A stretch of DNA of 38,702 nucleotides from Phycisphaerae bacterium (GTDB taxonomy: Bacteria; Planctomycetota; Phycisphaerae; Sedimentisphaerales; Anaerobacaceae). The DNA lies in assembly GCA_030615025.1 (NCBI GenBank), contig JAUXAB010000029.1:1-38702 (forward strand), in the 5' to 3' direction. The notes under the pieces were generated by a model, which was not told the DNA's origin, searched no databases, and was given only the letters and a program-made list of their open reading frames with translations. The position numbers were made by a program, and so were the translations under genes. The number at the start of each line of letters is the position of its first letter. The first letter of the stretch is position 1. Positions 9,682-17,263 of this stretch are shown piece by piece.

Positions 9682-9853
9682 GCTTGTCAAATTTTATCTC
9701 GATTGGCATAATCCACCGGAACTTCACCCAGCATGACGGTATTAAGTGTGGTTTGATGGGATTGAGCTTGATAATCGAAGGGACAGCGGAAATCGGCGAT
9801 ATTTGCGTGTAAATGGGATTTTGGGAAAGTTTTTGCAATAGGATTTGACAAGC
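9682..9853. mobile_element. Possible 172-bp MITE with 16-bp terminal inverted repeats
   Basis: The ends are GCTTGTCAAATTTTAT at 9682-9697 and its inverse at 9838-9853, with 14 of 16 bases paired. There is no ORF inside that looks real. No target-site duplication was recognised, so mobility is an inference from end structure only. Confidence 0.4.
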
Positions 9854-10007
9854 AGCCGCAAGGCGCGTTATGTTGTAGCAAATGCGAACGGGTGTTTTGC
9901 CGGCGGGTGTGTAGCCCGGCCCACTCAGGTGAAATACCCGGGTGTCGCCTCGGCCGGAGCGGCCATAATACCCTACACTTAAGTGTGGGGCATCAAGGAG
10001 TTCGGTC

Positions 10008-10916
10008 ATGACATTATCCATTTCCTCCGGTGACGGCCCCGCTGCTTTGCTTCGCAAAGCGAACAAGCGGGGCGGCGTCAAACTGTCCCACGCCCCTGGG
10101 CCTGCGGTCTCCCATCAGGGGCAGGCTGGCTATATAACTCGTCGTCGGTTCCTGGCCGGCACGGCAACCGTACTGGCGGCGCCGTACTTTGTACCGGCCT
10201 CGGCGGTCGCCGAAAAGAAGCAGACTGCCAATGTGCTGATAGTAACAGGCATCGACCACCCCGCTCACAACTGGCGCCAGACCGCCCCTGCATTGGCCGA
10301 GGTGCTCCGCAAGGACACGCGGTTGAAGCCTCGCTTGGTCGAAGACCCACACTTTCTTGATTCATCGGCACTGCAACGCTACGATGTGGTCGTTTTGCAT
10401 TTTATGCCGTGGCAGAAGCCTACCCCCGGGCCAAAGGCCCGAGCCAATCTCCGAAAATTTGTCCAGGGCGGCAAAGGTTTGTTTGTAATTCATTTCGGCT
10501 GTGGTGCTTTCCAGGACTGGCCGGAGTTTCGGAACCTCGCCGGCAGGGTCTGGGACCCAAAGGCGAGGGCACACGACCCCGGAGGGCCTTTCCGCGTCAA
10601 TATTACCGATGTGCTCCACCCCATCACGCAGGGCCTGCACCCCTTCGAGACCGAAGACGAGTTGTACACCTGCCTGACGGGTGACCGCCCCGTCAATGTG
10701 CTGGCCACCGCTCGCTCGAAGGTGGACGGCAAAGTCTATCCGATGGCCTTCGTGTTTAACTACGGTAAAGGCCGTGTGTTTCACAGCCCGTTAGGGCACG
10801 ACGTCAAGGCCATCCGCAACCCGGGTGCCGCTGAGCTATTCCGGCGAGGTTGTGCATGGGCAGCCGGTCTGCCGCCGGTTCCAAAGACCCAGAAGAAAAC
10901 CCAAGGCAGTAAGTAA
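10008..10916 (+). CDS. ThuA-family protein with Tat signal and repeat-derived N-terminal extension
   Basis: 302-residue ThuA-like protein (glutamine-amidotransferase-like fold; family role in sugar utilisation, exact reaction unknown). A twin-arginine signal (TRRRFLAG and a hydrophobic stretch ending ASAVA) occupies about residues 43-67, so export is predicted. The mature part has NVLIVTGIDHPAHNW, DVVVLHF, GKGLFVIHFGCGAF, HPITQGLHPFETEDELY and the VFNYGKGRVFHSPLGHD motif. The 43 residues before the Tat motif are unusual: they are encoded by a palindrome (10037-10072) and the second copy of a 34-bp repeat (10093-10126). No ATG or GTG lies between the repeat and the Tat motif. The start at 10008 is therefore uncertain. 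The epimerase gene follows after 30 bp. Confidence 0.8.
   Translation: MTLSISSGDGPAALLRKANKRGGVKLSHAPGPAVSHQGQAGYITRRRFLAGTATVLAAPYFVPASAVAEKKQTANVLIVTGIDHPAHNWRQTAPALAEVLRKDTRLKPRLVEDPHFLDSSALQRYDVVVLHFMPWQKPTPGPKARANLRKFVQGGKGLFVIHFGCGAFQDWPEFRNLAGRVWDPKARAHDPGGPFRVNITDVLHPITQGLHPFETEDELYTCLTGDRPVNVLATARSKVDGKVYPMAFVFNYGKGRVFHSPLGHDVKAIRNPGAAELFRRGCAWAAGLPPVPKTQKKTQGSK
10037..10072. repeat. Palindromic GC-rich element in the thuA-like 5' end
   Basis: Imperfect hairpin with arms CCCCGCT and AGCGGGG and inner arms CTTTGC/CAAAG around a TTCG loop. Its right flank (GCGGGGCGGCGT then AAA one base later) resembles the flank of the hairpin at 36603-36639, so both may belong to one repeat family. 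Confidence 0.6.
10093..10126. repeat. 34-bp GC-rich repeat, copy 2 (inside CDS)
   Basis: Second copy of the repeat at 9507-9540, with one mismatch. It lies in frame in the 5' part of the ThuA-like gene and encodes a segment ending SHQGQA directly before the Tat signal. Confidence 0.8.
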
Positions 10917-10946
10917 GAGAACGCAGATTGCAAAGGAGAGACGCAA

Positions 10947-11798
10947 ATGAAAGTCGGATTTAACATGCTGTTGTGGACCACGCACGTCACTGAGGAGCAT
11001 TTGCCCCTTCTTCAAACACTTAAGAAGGTCGGCTACGACGGTGTCGAGGTACCTATATTCGAGGGGGATACCGCGCACTTTGAAAAGGTCGGTAAGGCAA
11101 TCAAGGACAACGGCCTGGGCTGCACATCCGTGACGGTCATTCCAGATGAGCAGCGCAACCCCATCAGTACTGATGCGAAGCACCGTCAGGCAGCGGTGGA
11201 CTACCTCAAGTGGGCAATAGATTGCTCGGCGGCAATGGGCAGTACGATGCTGTGTGGGCCGTTCTATCAGCCGCTGGGCGTTTTCACTGGCCAGGGCCCT
11301 ACCGAAGAGGAAAAGCAGCGTGCCGCCGAGGTGCACCGCAAAGCCGCCGATTTTGCTGCTGAGGCCAACCTGACCTTAGCTGTGGAATACCTCAACCGCT
11401 TCGAGTGCTATTTCCTCAACACAATGGCTGACGCAGCGGACTACGTAAGACGGGTAAACCACCCTAACGTCGGCGTTCTGTTCGACACCTTCCACGCCAA
11501 CATCGAAGAAAAGGACCCGGTCGGCTGCATCGGTCCGCACATTGATATTATCAAGCACATTCACATCAGCGAGAACGACCGCGGTACGCCGGGCAAGGGT
11601 CATATCAATTGGCCCGGCACGTTCAAGGCGCTGCGGTCGGGCGGCTACAGCGAGTGGCTGGTCGTCGAGGCATTCGGGCGGGCGCTGCCGGACCTGGCCG
11701 CCGCCACACGTGTCTGGCGCGATTTCTTTCCCAGCGCCGAAGAGGTCTACACCGAGGCACTGAAGTTGATCAAAGAACAGTGGGAGGCCGTGGGCTAA
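10947..11798 (+). CDS. TIM-barrel sugar epimerase/isomerase (D-tagatose 3-epimerase-like)
   Basis: 283 residues of the xylose-isomerase-like TIM-barrel family (AP endonuclease 2 fold). The segments GFNMLLWTTHVTEE, VEYLNRFECYFLNT, FDTFHANIEE, HIHISENDRGTPG and VVEAFG match the ketose 3-epimerase (D-tagatose/D-psicose epimerase) pattern and carry the expected Glu, Asp, His and Glu metal ligands. It probably acts in the cytosol, since no signal is visible. GGAGAG precedes the ATG. It stands between two genes with ThuA domains, one of them fused to DUF1080, so a keto-sugar or 3-keto-glycoside route is more likely than free psicose. The true substrate cannot be read from sequence. Confidence 0.85.
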   Translation: MKVGFNMLLWTTHVTEEHLPLLQTLKKVGYDGVEVPIFEGDTAHFEKVGKAIKDNGLGCTSVTVIPDEQRNPISTDAKHRQAAVDYLKWAIDCSAAMGSTMLCGPFYQPLGVFTGQGPTEEEKQRAAEVHRKAADFAAEANLTLAVEYLNRFECYFLNTMADAADYVRRVNHPNVGVLFDTFHANIEEKDPVGCIGPHIDIIKHIHISENDRGTPGKGHINWPGTFKALRSGGYSEWLVVEAFGRALPDLAAATRVWRDFFPSAEEVYTEALKLIKEQWEAVG

Positions 11799-11888
11799 GC
11801 ACAATGACATAAAGACATTTTTATATGGGTTCGCATTTTGCAAAAACGTGGCAAAATAGGGCCACTATCATTTACAGGAGGAATTATT

Positions 11889-13457
11889 ATGCGTACGAAC
11901 TATTTACAGCTCGTTGGAATCGTGTTGATATGTTTGGTGGCTTTTGTCTCAAGTGTTGCCGCCGAGGGGGCTGGCTTTAAGCCCATCTTCGACGGCAAGA
12001 AGCTCGATGGCTGGAAGGCGCCGGATATGAGCTACTGGTCGGTGGATGACGGTGCGATTACCGGTCGTTCTACGCAGCAGCATCCGGTCAGGTCGAATCA
12101 GTTCATAGTCTGGCAGTTGGGTGAGCTGGACGACTTTGAGCTGAGACTCAAGTACCGCATCAGCGGGACGCCGTCGGCCAACTCTGGCGTCCAGGTCCGC
12201 AGCCGGGTTGACAAGGACGGGCATGTCGCCGGTTACCAGGCGGACATCGATAGGGCTGGTCAATGGGCCGGCGCGCTCTACGACGAGCACGGCCGCGGAA
12301 TGCTCGCAGCGTGCGGAAAGAAAACCGTCATCGACTCGGACGGCAAGAGAACCAGCACGTCGATTGGAGACTCGGACACCCTGAAAGGCAACATCAACAA
12401 GGACGGCTGGAACGATTACCACATTATCGCCCGCGGCAGCCGGATTGTTCTTAAGATTAACGGCAAGGTCACGGCAGAGGTGATCGACAACGACAAGAAG
12501 GACAGGGACATGTCGGGCGTGCTGGCGCTGCAGTTGCACGCCGGGCCGCCAATGGCGGTCCAGTTCAAAGACATTCAACTCAAGAGGTTGAAGATGGCGG
12601 AAAGGAAAAAGATAGTTCTGGTCGCCGGCCCGCGAAGCCACGGTTACGGCAGCCATGAGCACAACGCCGGGTGGCTGCTGTTGGCAAAAATGCTAAACGA
12701 AAATATGCCTACTATCCAGACCGCTGTGTACACCAATGGCTGGCCCAAGGACCCAACCGCCTTCGACAACGCTGACGCTGTCGCTATCTACTGCGATGGG
12801 GGCGGCGGGCACGTGGTCATGCGGCACCTTGACCAGATGGACAAGCTGGCGAAAAAGGGTGTGGGCATAGCTTGTTTTCATTATGGCGTCGAGATACCAA
12901 AGGGCAAGCCCGGCAATTACCTGCTTGACTGGATAGGCGGGTACTTCGAGACCTACTGGTCGGTCAATCCACACTGGGAAGCTGAATTCAAGAAACTCCC
13001 CGCTCACCCGATCACCCGTGGTGTCAAGCCCTTCTCGCTGAATGACGAGTGGTATTACCACATGCGCTTCGTCAATAACATGCGGAACGTAACGCCCATC
13101 CTGACCGCCGTCCCGCCGGACAGCACGCGTAGAAGAGGAGATAGTGCCCACGGTGGCAATCCGCACGTCCGAGCGCGGATGGGTATGCCGGAGCACGTTG
13201 CGTGGGCTTACGAGCGTGAGGACGGTGGCCGCGGCTTTGGTTTCACAGGAGGCCACTGGCACTGGGCCTGGGTCAACAACGATTTCCGCAAGCTTGTGCT
13301 CAATTCCTTAGTGTGGATTACGGGAGTCGAGGTGCCACGTGACGGAGTGCCATCGAAGAGGCCATCCGCCGAGGAGCTGGAGGCCGACCAGGACTATGAC
13401 CAGCCTGGCAATTGGAACCGAAAAAAGACTCAGCAGATGATCGACAAGTTCAAATAG
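11889..13457 (+). CDS. Secreted DUF1080 (3-keto-disaccharide hydrolase-like) - ThuA fusion
   Basis: 522 residues. A Sec signal peptide (about 1-26, ending SSVAAEG) is followed by a DUF1080 concanavalin-like domain (about 30-235; FKPIFDGKKLDGWK, SGVQVRSR, GYQADID, GALYDEHGRG, WNDYHIIARG) and then a ThuA domain (about 240-480; VLVAGPRSHGYGSHEH, AIYCDGGGGHVV, GVGIACFHYGVE, HPITRGVKPFSLNDEWYYHM, GFTGGHWHWAW). DUF1080 members are known or predicted to act on 3-keto-glycosides. I chose the ATG at 11889 because AGGAGG stands 6-7 nt upstream; the frame is open further upstream without a better start. It is the last gene of this three-gene sugar set. Confidence 0.88.
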   Translation: MRTNYLQLVGIVLICLVAFVSSVAAEGAGFKPIFDGKKLDGWKAPDMSYWSVDDGAITGRSTQQHPVRSNQFIVWQLGELDDFELRLKYRISGTPSANSGVQVRSRVDKDGHVAGYQADIDRAGQWAGALYDEHGRGMLAACGKKTVIDSDGKRTSTSIGDSDTLKGNINKDGWNDYHIIARGSRIVLKINGKVTAEVIDNDKKDRDMSGVLALQLHAGPPMAVQFKDIQLKRLKMAERKKIVLVAGPRSHGYGSHEHNAGWLLLAKMLNENMPTIQTAVYTNGWPKDPTAFDNADAVAIYCDGGGGHVVMRHLDQMDKLAKKGVGIACFHYGVEIPKGKPGNYLLDWIGGYFETYWSVNPHWEAEFKKLPAHPITRGVKPFSLNDEWYYHMRFVNNMRNVTPILTAVPPDSTRRRGDSAHGGNPHVRARMGMPEHVAWAYEREDGGRGFGFTGGHWHWAWVNNDFRKLVLNSLVWITGVEVPRDGVPSKRPSAEELEADQDYDQPGNWNRKKTQQMIDKFK

Positions 13458-13922
13458 ATCTCACCTAATCTAATTCTCTGAGCAGGTCAGATAAGTGTTC
13501 GTTTGGGGGTCGGGTCTCTGATGGGCTCGACCCACCGCTGGGGTGTATCCTTAAGCCGTATGAGCCAACCGCCACATGGCAGACAGCCAAAAGTGGCATT
13601 TCACAAACAATTCCTTTCCAAAGAAATCTGGTGATTCACGAAAATAGGGGTTTACGCACATATCCTGCTATTGCTCTGTCACAGATACTTTGATGAGTTG
13701 TCATGCTGAGCCGAAAGGCGAAGCATCTGGTCTAAGCAAAAGAGATTCTTCGCTGCGCTCAGAATGACACCCATCATTTGAGCTGCGATGGACCACTATT
13801 GCCCGGAGACCTTAATTATCCCAAGAAAATGTCATAAGCCAAGCTCAAAGCTGAACTTACGGCAGAAATGTTTGAAATACAGTAAACTTTTGAAAAAATT
13901 TGTAAAAAATATAAAAAAAAGC
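13458..13922. other. Gene-free spacer with a palindromic repeat
   Basis: There is no credible ORF. An arm pair GGTCG/CGACC near 13510-13535 could end transcription of the DUF1080 gene but lacks a T-tract. The only other recognisable item is the dispersed repeat at 13699-13769. From 13860 the sequence becomes very A+T-rich, leading into the promoter at 13923. Confidence 0.6.
13699..13769. repeat. Dispersed palindromic repeat (TGTCAT...ATGACA type)
   Basis: A 71-bp inverted repeat beginning TTGTCATGCTGAG and ending CTCAGAATGACA, with CGAAGCATCT and AGATTCTTCG as inner arms. This kind of element is common in intergenic DNA of many environmental bacteria. A related design occurs at 29224-29308. 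Confidence 0.75.
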
Positions 13923-13950
13923 TTGATCTTGTTTACTTATCTGTTAAAAT
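13923..13950 (+). promoter_or_regulatory. Promoter of the HTH-ABC-GNAT-ParB cluster, similar to 38423
   Basis: TTGATC (13923-13928), 16 bp, then TAAAAT (13945-13950). The following CTATGTTTG and the bases between the boxes closely resemble the promoter at 38423-38450, with the same 16-bp spacing. About 250 nt of leader follow before the HTH gene. A 52-codon frame starting at 13958 lies in this leader but is not conserved in the second copy, so I treat it as untranslated. Confidence 0.6.
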
Positions 13951-14206
13951 AGCAGCTATGTTTGGTAAATATATACATAACTTCGGTATGAGAATCAGGA
14001 CCAGCAGGCAGCAAAGCCCGAAAATGGCTGTCACTGACGGCAATCGGCACCGGCAAGAACATACTCGGCCGTCCCTGACTGGTTTTTTGCAAACAAATGG
14101 GAAATGGAAAAAATAATCCGCCAACCCCTCGCTTATCGAGGCAAAACCTGAAATGGGGCGGGCAGTTAAACCAATCCCGGACGAAGGCAAAGTAGCGGGA
14201 TTATAG

Positions 14207-14629
14207 ATGGAAAAAATTTATGAAAACATGTCGGAAGCAGCGCCGAAAGCCAGAAGGGAGTATCGCGACAGAGTAGATCTGCTGCGCCTGAGGTTAAGCC
14301 TGCTTAGCGGAAAAGACAAGCTGTTGATGACAATGTATCTGGAGAACGCCAATAGCTTTCGGCAGATGGCGCGGCTGGCCGGCGTCAACGAGTCAAGTAT
14401 CGGTCGAAGGATACATAGAGTTACAAAACGACTCATAGACGGCGAATACATAACCTGCTTGCGAAACCGTAACAGATTTACCAAAACCGAGATGGCCATC
14501 GCAAAGGACCACTTTCTGCGGGGCCTATCGATGAAGAAAATCGCGGGCAAACGGCACTGGAGCTACTATCGCGTTCGCAAAACACTTATAAAAATCAAAT
14601 GGCTTGTTACGACAATGAATAGCGATTAG
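14207..14629 (+). CDS. HTH protein with two helix-turn-helix-like segments
   Basis: 140 residues, basic. Residues about 30-75 (LLSGKDKLLMTMYLENANSF, then RQMARLAGVNESSIGRRIHR) look like a sigma-70 region 4 or similar HTH. Residues 95-135 (FTKTEMAIAKDHFLRGLSMK, KIAGKRHWSYYRVRKTLIK) look like a second HTH. Such proteins are found as regulators in phage-like gene sets. It is the first gene of a plus-strand run and shares one base with the GTG that could start the next gene. Its own target is unknown. GGGA about 8 nt before the ATG is a weak ribosome binding site. Confidence 0.7.
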   Translation: MEKIYENMSEAAPKARREYRDRVDLLRLRLSLLSGKDKLLMTMYLENANSFRQMARLAGVNESSIGRRIHRVTKRLIDGEYITCLRNRNRFTKTEMAIAKDHFLRGLSMKKIAGKRHWSYYRVRKTLIKIKWLVTTMNSD

Positions 14630-14661
14630 TGAATCGTGAATCGAGCCACGAGGTACAAGTT

Positions 14662-15309
14662 ATGCCGACATATAGCATTTCAAAAAGTTTTGGCTGGCAG
14701 GGACAGATTACCGAGAAGGTTGCGAAGGTATGCAGGATGTTCGGCCTGACGGCGGACAGACTCACTGAAAGATGTGTCACTCACAACTGCCAGTTAGAAA
14801 TCAATGATGGGGACATTGTATATATCACAGGCCCATCAGGAGCCGGCAAAAGCGTCTTATTAGGCGAATTGGAAAAATCCATCCCGGCCTCGGACAGGGT
14901 GAACCTGGCTCGAATCAAACTGCCAAGCGACAAAACCCTAATAGACTGCATTAATGCAGACTTCCTGACCAGCCTTAGAATGCTCAGCACCGCCGGGCTA
15001 AACGATGTCTTCTGTGTTCTCAATCAACCGGCCAATCTTAGCGAAGGTCAAAAATACCGGTTCCGTCTGGCAATGGCATTAGCGGCGGGAAAGAAATTCG
15101 TCTTCGCGGATGAATTCTGCTCTGAATTAGACCGCATTACCGCTGCGGTGATTGCATACAACATACACAAGTTCGCAAAGAGAACCGGCGTGACATTTGT
15201 CCTGGCGGCAAGTCACGAAGATATACTGTTCGATCTGGCGCCGGACGTTCTGGTTGTCAAAGAATTATCCGGCAAAACGGAGGTTATCTATAAGCAAAGG
15301 AAAATCTAA
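14662..15309 (+). CDS. COG2401-like ABC-type ATPase (soluble)
   Basis: 215 residues with a complete ABC nucleotide-binding set: Walker A GPSGAGKS (57-64), signature LSEGQ (126-130), Walker B FVFADE (146-151) and switch His185 in AASHED. There is no membrane segment and no permease neighbour, so it is not a transporter. The start PTYSISKSFGW and the directly following GNAT gene match the ABC ATPase family COG2401, whose archaeal members are fused to a GNAT acetyltransferase domain; here the two parts are separate genes 2 bp apart. I chose the ATG at 14662 (GAGG 8 nt upstream) over the GTG at 14629. The role is unknown; DNA-linked work is likely from the ParB and terminase neighbours. Confidence 0.82.
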   Translation: MPTYSISKSFGWQGQITEKVAKVCRMFGLTADRLTERCVTHNCQLEINDGDIVYITGPSGAGKSVLLGELEKSIPASDRVNLARIKLPSDKTLIDCINADFLTSLRMLSTAGLNDVFCVLNQPANLSEGQKYRFRLAMALAAGKKFVFADEFCSELDRITAAVIAYNIHKFAKRTGVTFVLAASHEDILFDLAPDVLVVKELSGKTEVIYKQRKI

Positions 15310-15311
15310 AG

Positions 15312-16055
15312 ATGCGAAAGTGCTCCATCTGTAAAAAACTTCAAATTGTCCCCGGCAAGGTCGATGACTACAAGCAGCTTGCACACTATCATTACCGTGA
15401 CAGTCGCCTGACGGCTTATGCAGCGATTTTTGCTTTAAAACCCGACTCTACGTGGGCCGCACCCTCAGGCGTAAAGACCGTCGGCGTTATCGTTTATACA
15501 ATGCCGACACCGGCGGTGGAGCTTCGAGGCATCGCTACAGATAATCTGTTTGTCGGTTTCGATAAGGCCACGCAGTTAGCACTTCTTAACAAAAACGTCC
15601 GCCGTATCAGCAGGGTCATTATCGAGCCGAGATTTCGCACTCTTGGCTTAGCGAGCCGATTAGTGCGTGAGACGATGCCCAAAATCAATGTCCCCATCAT
15701 CGAGGCGATGGCGGTGATGGGACTGGTCAATCCGTTCTTTGAAAAGGCGGGGATGAAGGCTTTCACAGCAAAGGCGCCCGCCCGATGTATCCAGCTCATC
15801 GAGGCACTTAGTATGGTGGGCGTAGAAAAAGAAGAGCTCATCGACCCGCAAAAAGTTCAGCGAAAACTCGATCGGCTGCCAGTCGCGGGAGCCGAATTTA
15901 TTGAGCTTCAGATTAAGCGTTTCCTGCAAAGTTATGGTAAGCGCCGCAATATGTCGGCGGGTCTGGAGCGAACAAGATACGTATTGAGCAAGCTTACCGC
16001 AAGGCCGGTCTATTACATCTGGTTCAATCCAAAGTTAGAGTTACTGACAAATTAG
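15312..16055 (+). CDS. GNAT-fold acyltransferase paired with the ABC ATPase
   Basis: 247 residues. An N-terminal CSIC pair (C4, C7) is followed by HYHYRD (25-30), the core strand VGVIVYTMP (57-65), and the acyl-CoA-binding segment SRVIIEPRFRTLGLASRLVR (100-119), which has the R-x-x-G-x-A/G pattern of motif A, then NPFFEKAGM. The C-terminal 80 residues are basic and helical. This is the GNAT half of COG2401. The layout His-x-His-Tyr, VGVIV strand, R-x-hydrophobic strand and helix resembles phage Mu Mom, a GNAT-fold DNA adenine modifier; that is an inference from order of motifs, not from alignment. AAGGAAAA precedes the ATG and the gap to the ATPase stop is 2 bp. Confidence 0.8.
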   Translation: MRKCSICKKLQIVPGKVDDYKQLAHYHYRDSRLTAYAAIFALKPDSTWAAPSGVKTVGVIVYTMPTPAVELRGIATDNLFVGFDKATQLALLNKNVRRISRVIIEPRFRTLGLASRLVRETMPKINVPIIEAMAVMGLVNPFFEKAGMKAFTAKAPARCIQLIEALSMVGVEKEELIDPQKVQRKLDRLPVAGAEFIELQIKRFLQSYGKRRNMSAGLERTRYVLSKLTARPVYYIWFNPKLELLTN

Positions 16056-16074
16056 AGGGCGAGGCGAATACCGA

Positions 16075-16740
16075 ATGACAAATATGACAAATTCAATTCA
16101 GTCGATCGCTTTGGACAAGCTCGTCGCTCATCCGGACAATCCTAACCGACAGAGCCGCGCCAATTTTGCAAAGCTGGTTCGCAACATTGAGCGGACCGGC
16201 AGATATGAGCCATTAGTAGTTCGGCCCTGTTCGGAGAAGGCGGGCCATTTTCAGATAATCAATGGCCATCACCGCTGTCACGCCCTGGCTAAGCTCGGCT
16301 ACGAAACCGCTGATTGCATAATATGGGACATCAACGATGAGCAGACCGACATACTGCTTGCTACGCTCAACCGGCTTGGCGGCTCAGATGAATTAGGCAA
16401 AAAGCTAAAGCTGCTAAAGCGGCTCAACAAAACAATAGTGACCGGTGAGCTTGCAAAGCTTCTACCGCAAACAGCAAAGCAGATTGAACGGCTCACCAAT
16501 CTGAAAAGGCCGAGTCTCAGTGCGATGCAGGCAAAGACCGCTGCAAACTGCTTTGCAAATCCGCTGGTATTCTTTGTAAACGATTCGCAGCAGGAGCAAA
16601 TAGAGAAAGCATTGTTACTGGTCGAAGAGCCAAAAGCCAAAATGACAAAGGCCGCAAAACGAGCAGCAGCTTTGGCCCATATCGCCCAATACTTTTTCAA
16701 TATGAAAAAACTAAATCGGGGAGTTTCTCATAGTGGCTAA
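16075..16740 (+). CDS. ParB N-terminal-domain (CTPase-like) protein
   Basis: 221 residues. The ParB/Srx domain covers about 8-95: LVAHPDNPNRQS, LVRNIERTGRYEPLVVRP and the signature INGHHR (62-67), which corresponds to the phosphate-binding GxHR motif of ParB CTPases. A middle helical part (about 95-150) may bind DNA. It is too short for a chromosomal ParB and has no ParA neighbour, so segregation is unlikely. ParB-like proteins of this size often sit beside DNA-modification or packaging genes in phage-like sets. It overlaps the next gene by 8 nt. Its place between GNAT and TerS-like genes suggests that it selects or marks DNA sites for the other products. Confidence 0.82.
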   Translation: MTNMTNSIQSIALDKLVAHPDNPNRQSRANFAKLVRNIERTGRYEPLVVRPCSEKAGHFQIINGHHRCHALAKLGYETADCIIWDINDEQTDILLATLNRLGGSDELGKKLKLLKRLNKTIVTGELAKLLPQTAKQIERLTNLKRPSLSAMQAKTAANCFANPLVFFVNDSQQEQIEKALLLVEEPKAKMTKAAKRAAALAHIAQYFFNMKKLNRGVSHSG

Positions 16741-17161
16741 AAGAAAGAAACTGAGCAAAAAGCAGCTCGCCGTTATGGAGGATTTGTTTAGCGGCGAGCT
16801 TGACGAGCAGGCGGTGCTGGACAAGCACAAGGTAAGCAGAAACGTCTATAACAGATGGTTGGCCGACGGGCTTTTTGCCTCCGAGTTTGACCACAGAATC
16901 ATGTCAGCCCATCGTCAGAGCACTGCTTTAATTGCAAGGTATGCTCCGCTGGCGGCGGCGAAGCTGGTCCAGCTTACCGAGTCAGATAAGGAGGAGACCG
17001 CCCGCAAGGCCTGTCTGGATATTATCTCTTTGCCGGCACTTTTAGATAAAAGAATAGCCCAGCCGAGCGAACCGCAGACCGCTGAAACGCAGCAGCTACA
17101 GCAGATAACAGAGCAGACCGCCAGCAGATTGTTGGCAGCTTTGGCCCAGGCAGAGCAATAA
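16733..17161 (+). CDS. Terminase small subunit-like HTH protein
   Basis: 142 residues beginning at GTG with GGGGAG upstream. Residues 5-50 form a HTH of the phBC6A51/TerS kind (SKKQLAVMEDLFSGELDEQA, then HKVSRNVYNRWL), followed by helices with LARYAPLAAAKLVQL and ETARKACLDIISLP, a layout shared with small terminases and tail-less packaging adaptors. The end is Gln-rich and helical (ETQQLQQITEQTASRLLAAL). The gene closes the run of five. A matching large terminase lies at 23513, separated by 6.3 kb of unrelated genes. Confidence 0.7.
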   Translation: MAKRKKLSKKQLAVMEDLFSGELDEQAVLDKHKVSRNVYNRWLADGLFASEFDHRIMSAHRQSTALIARYAPLAAAKLVQLTESDKEETARKACLDIISLPALLDKRIAQPSEPQTAETQQLQQITEQTASRLLAALAQAEQ

Positions 17162-17175
17162 ACTCTAAATAATGA

Positions 17176-17203
17176 TTGAATTTAGCAGGTTAATCAATAT
17201 AAT
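17176..17203 (+). promoter_or_regulatory. Promoter of the sulfatase/FAD-oxidoreductase pair
   Basis: TTGAAT (17176-17181), 16 bp, TATAAT (17198-17203). It starts directly after the TerS-like stop codon and gives the sulfatase genes transcription independent of the phage-like run. Confidence 0.6.
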
Positions 17204-17263
17204 TGCAGCGGATGAGGACTTATGAAAACCAACACATTTGGCATTAGCAGGGAGGAAACAAGT

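Larger units (their letters stand above)
9339..10007. other. 669-bp spacer rich in palindromic repeats
   Basis: No convincing gene was seen on either strand. It holds the fhs leader, a hairpin GGG-CCCGC-AAA-GCGGG-CCC at 9397-9419, the first copy of a 34-bp repeat (9507-9540), a 172-bp element with 16-bp inverted ends (9682-9853) and a near-perfect palindrome around CACTTAAGTG (about 9975). The density of foldable sequence suggests repeated insertion of small non-autonomous elements. Confidence 0.6.

Noticed and set aside
9677..10081. Minus-strand ORF of 134 codons in the spacer before the ThuA-like gene
   Set aside because: It is made mostly of palindromic repeats and a possible MITE, has no ribosome binding site and overlaps the ThuA start.
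13958..14100. Possible c-di-GMP riboswitch because of a GCAAAGCC piece
   Set aside because: The required helices around it could not be drawn, and the related leader at 38457 lacks the piece.
13958..14116. 52-codon plus-strand frame directly after the 13923 promoter
   Set aside because: The ATG lies about 7 bp from the -10 box, has no ribosome binding site, and the similar leader at 38457 has a stop after four codons.
13933..14190. Minus-strand ORF of 85 codons with a hydrophobic segment
   Set aside because: It covers the leader and promoter of the HTH cluster, and no start signals were seen.
16075..16740. Chromosome or plasmid partition ParB
   Set aside because: There is no ParA gene or parS-like repeat, and the protein is short with packaging-type neighbours.
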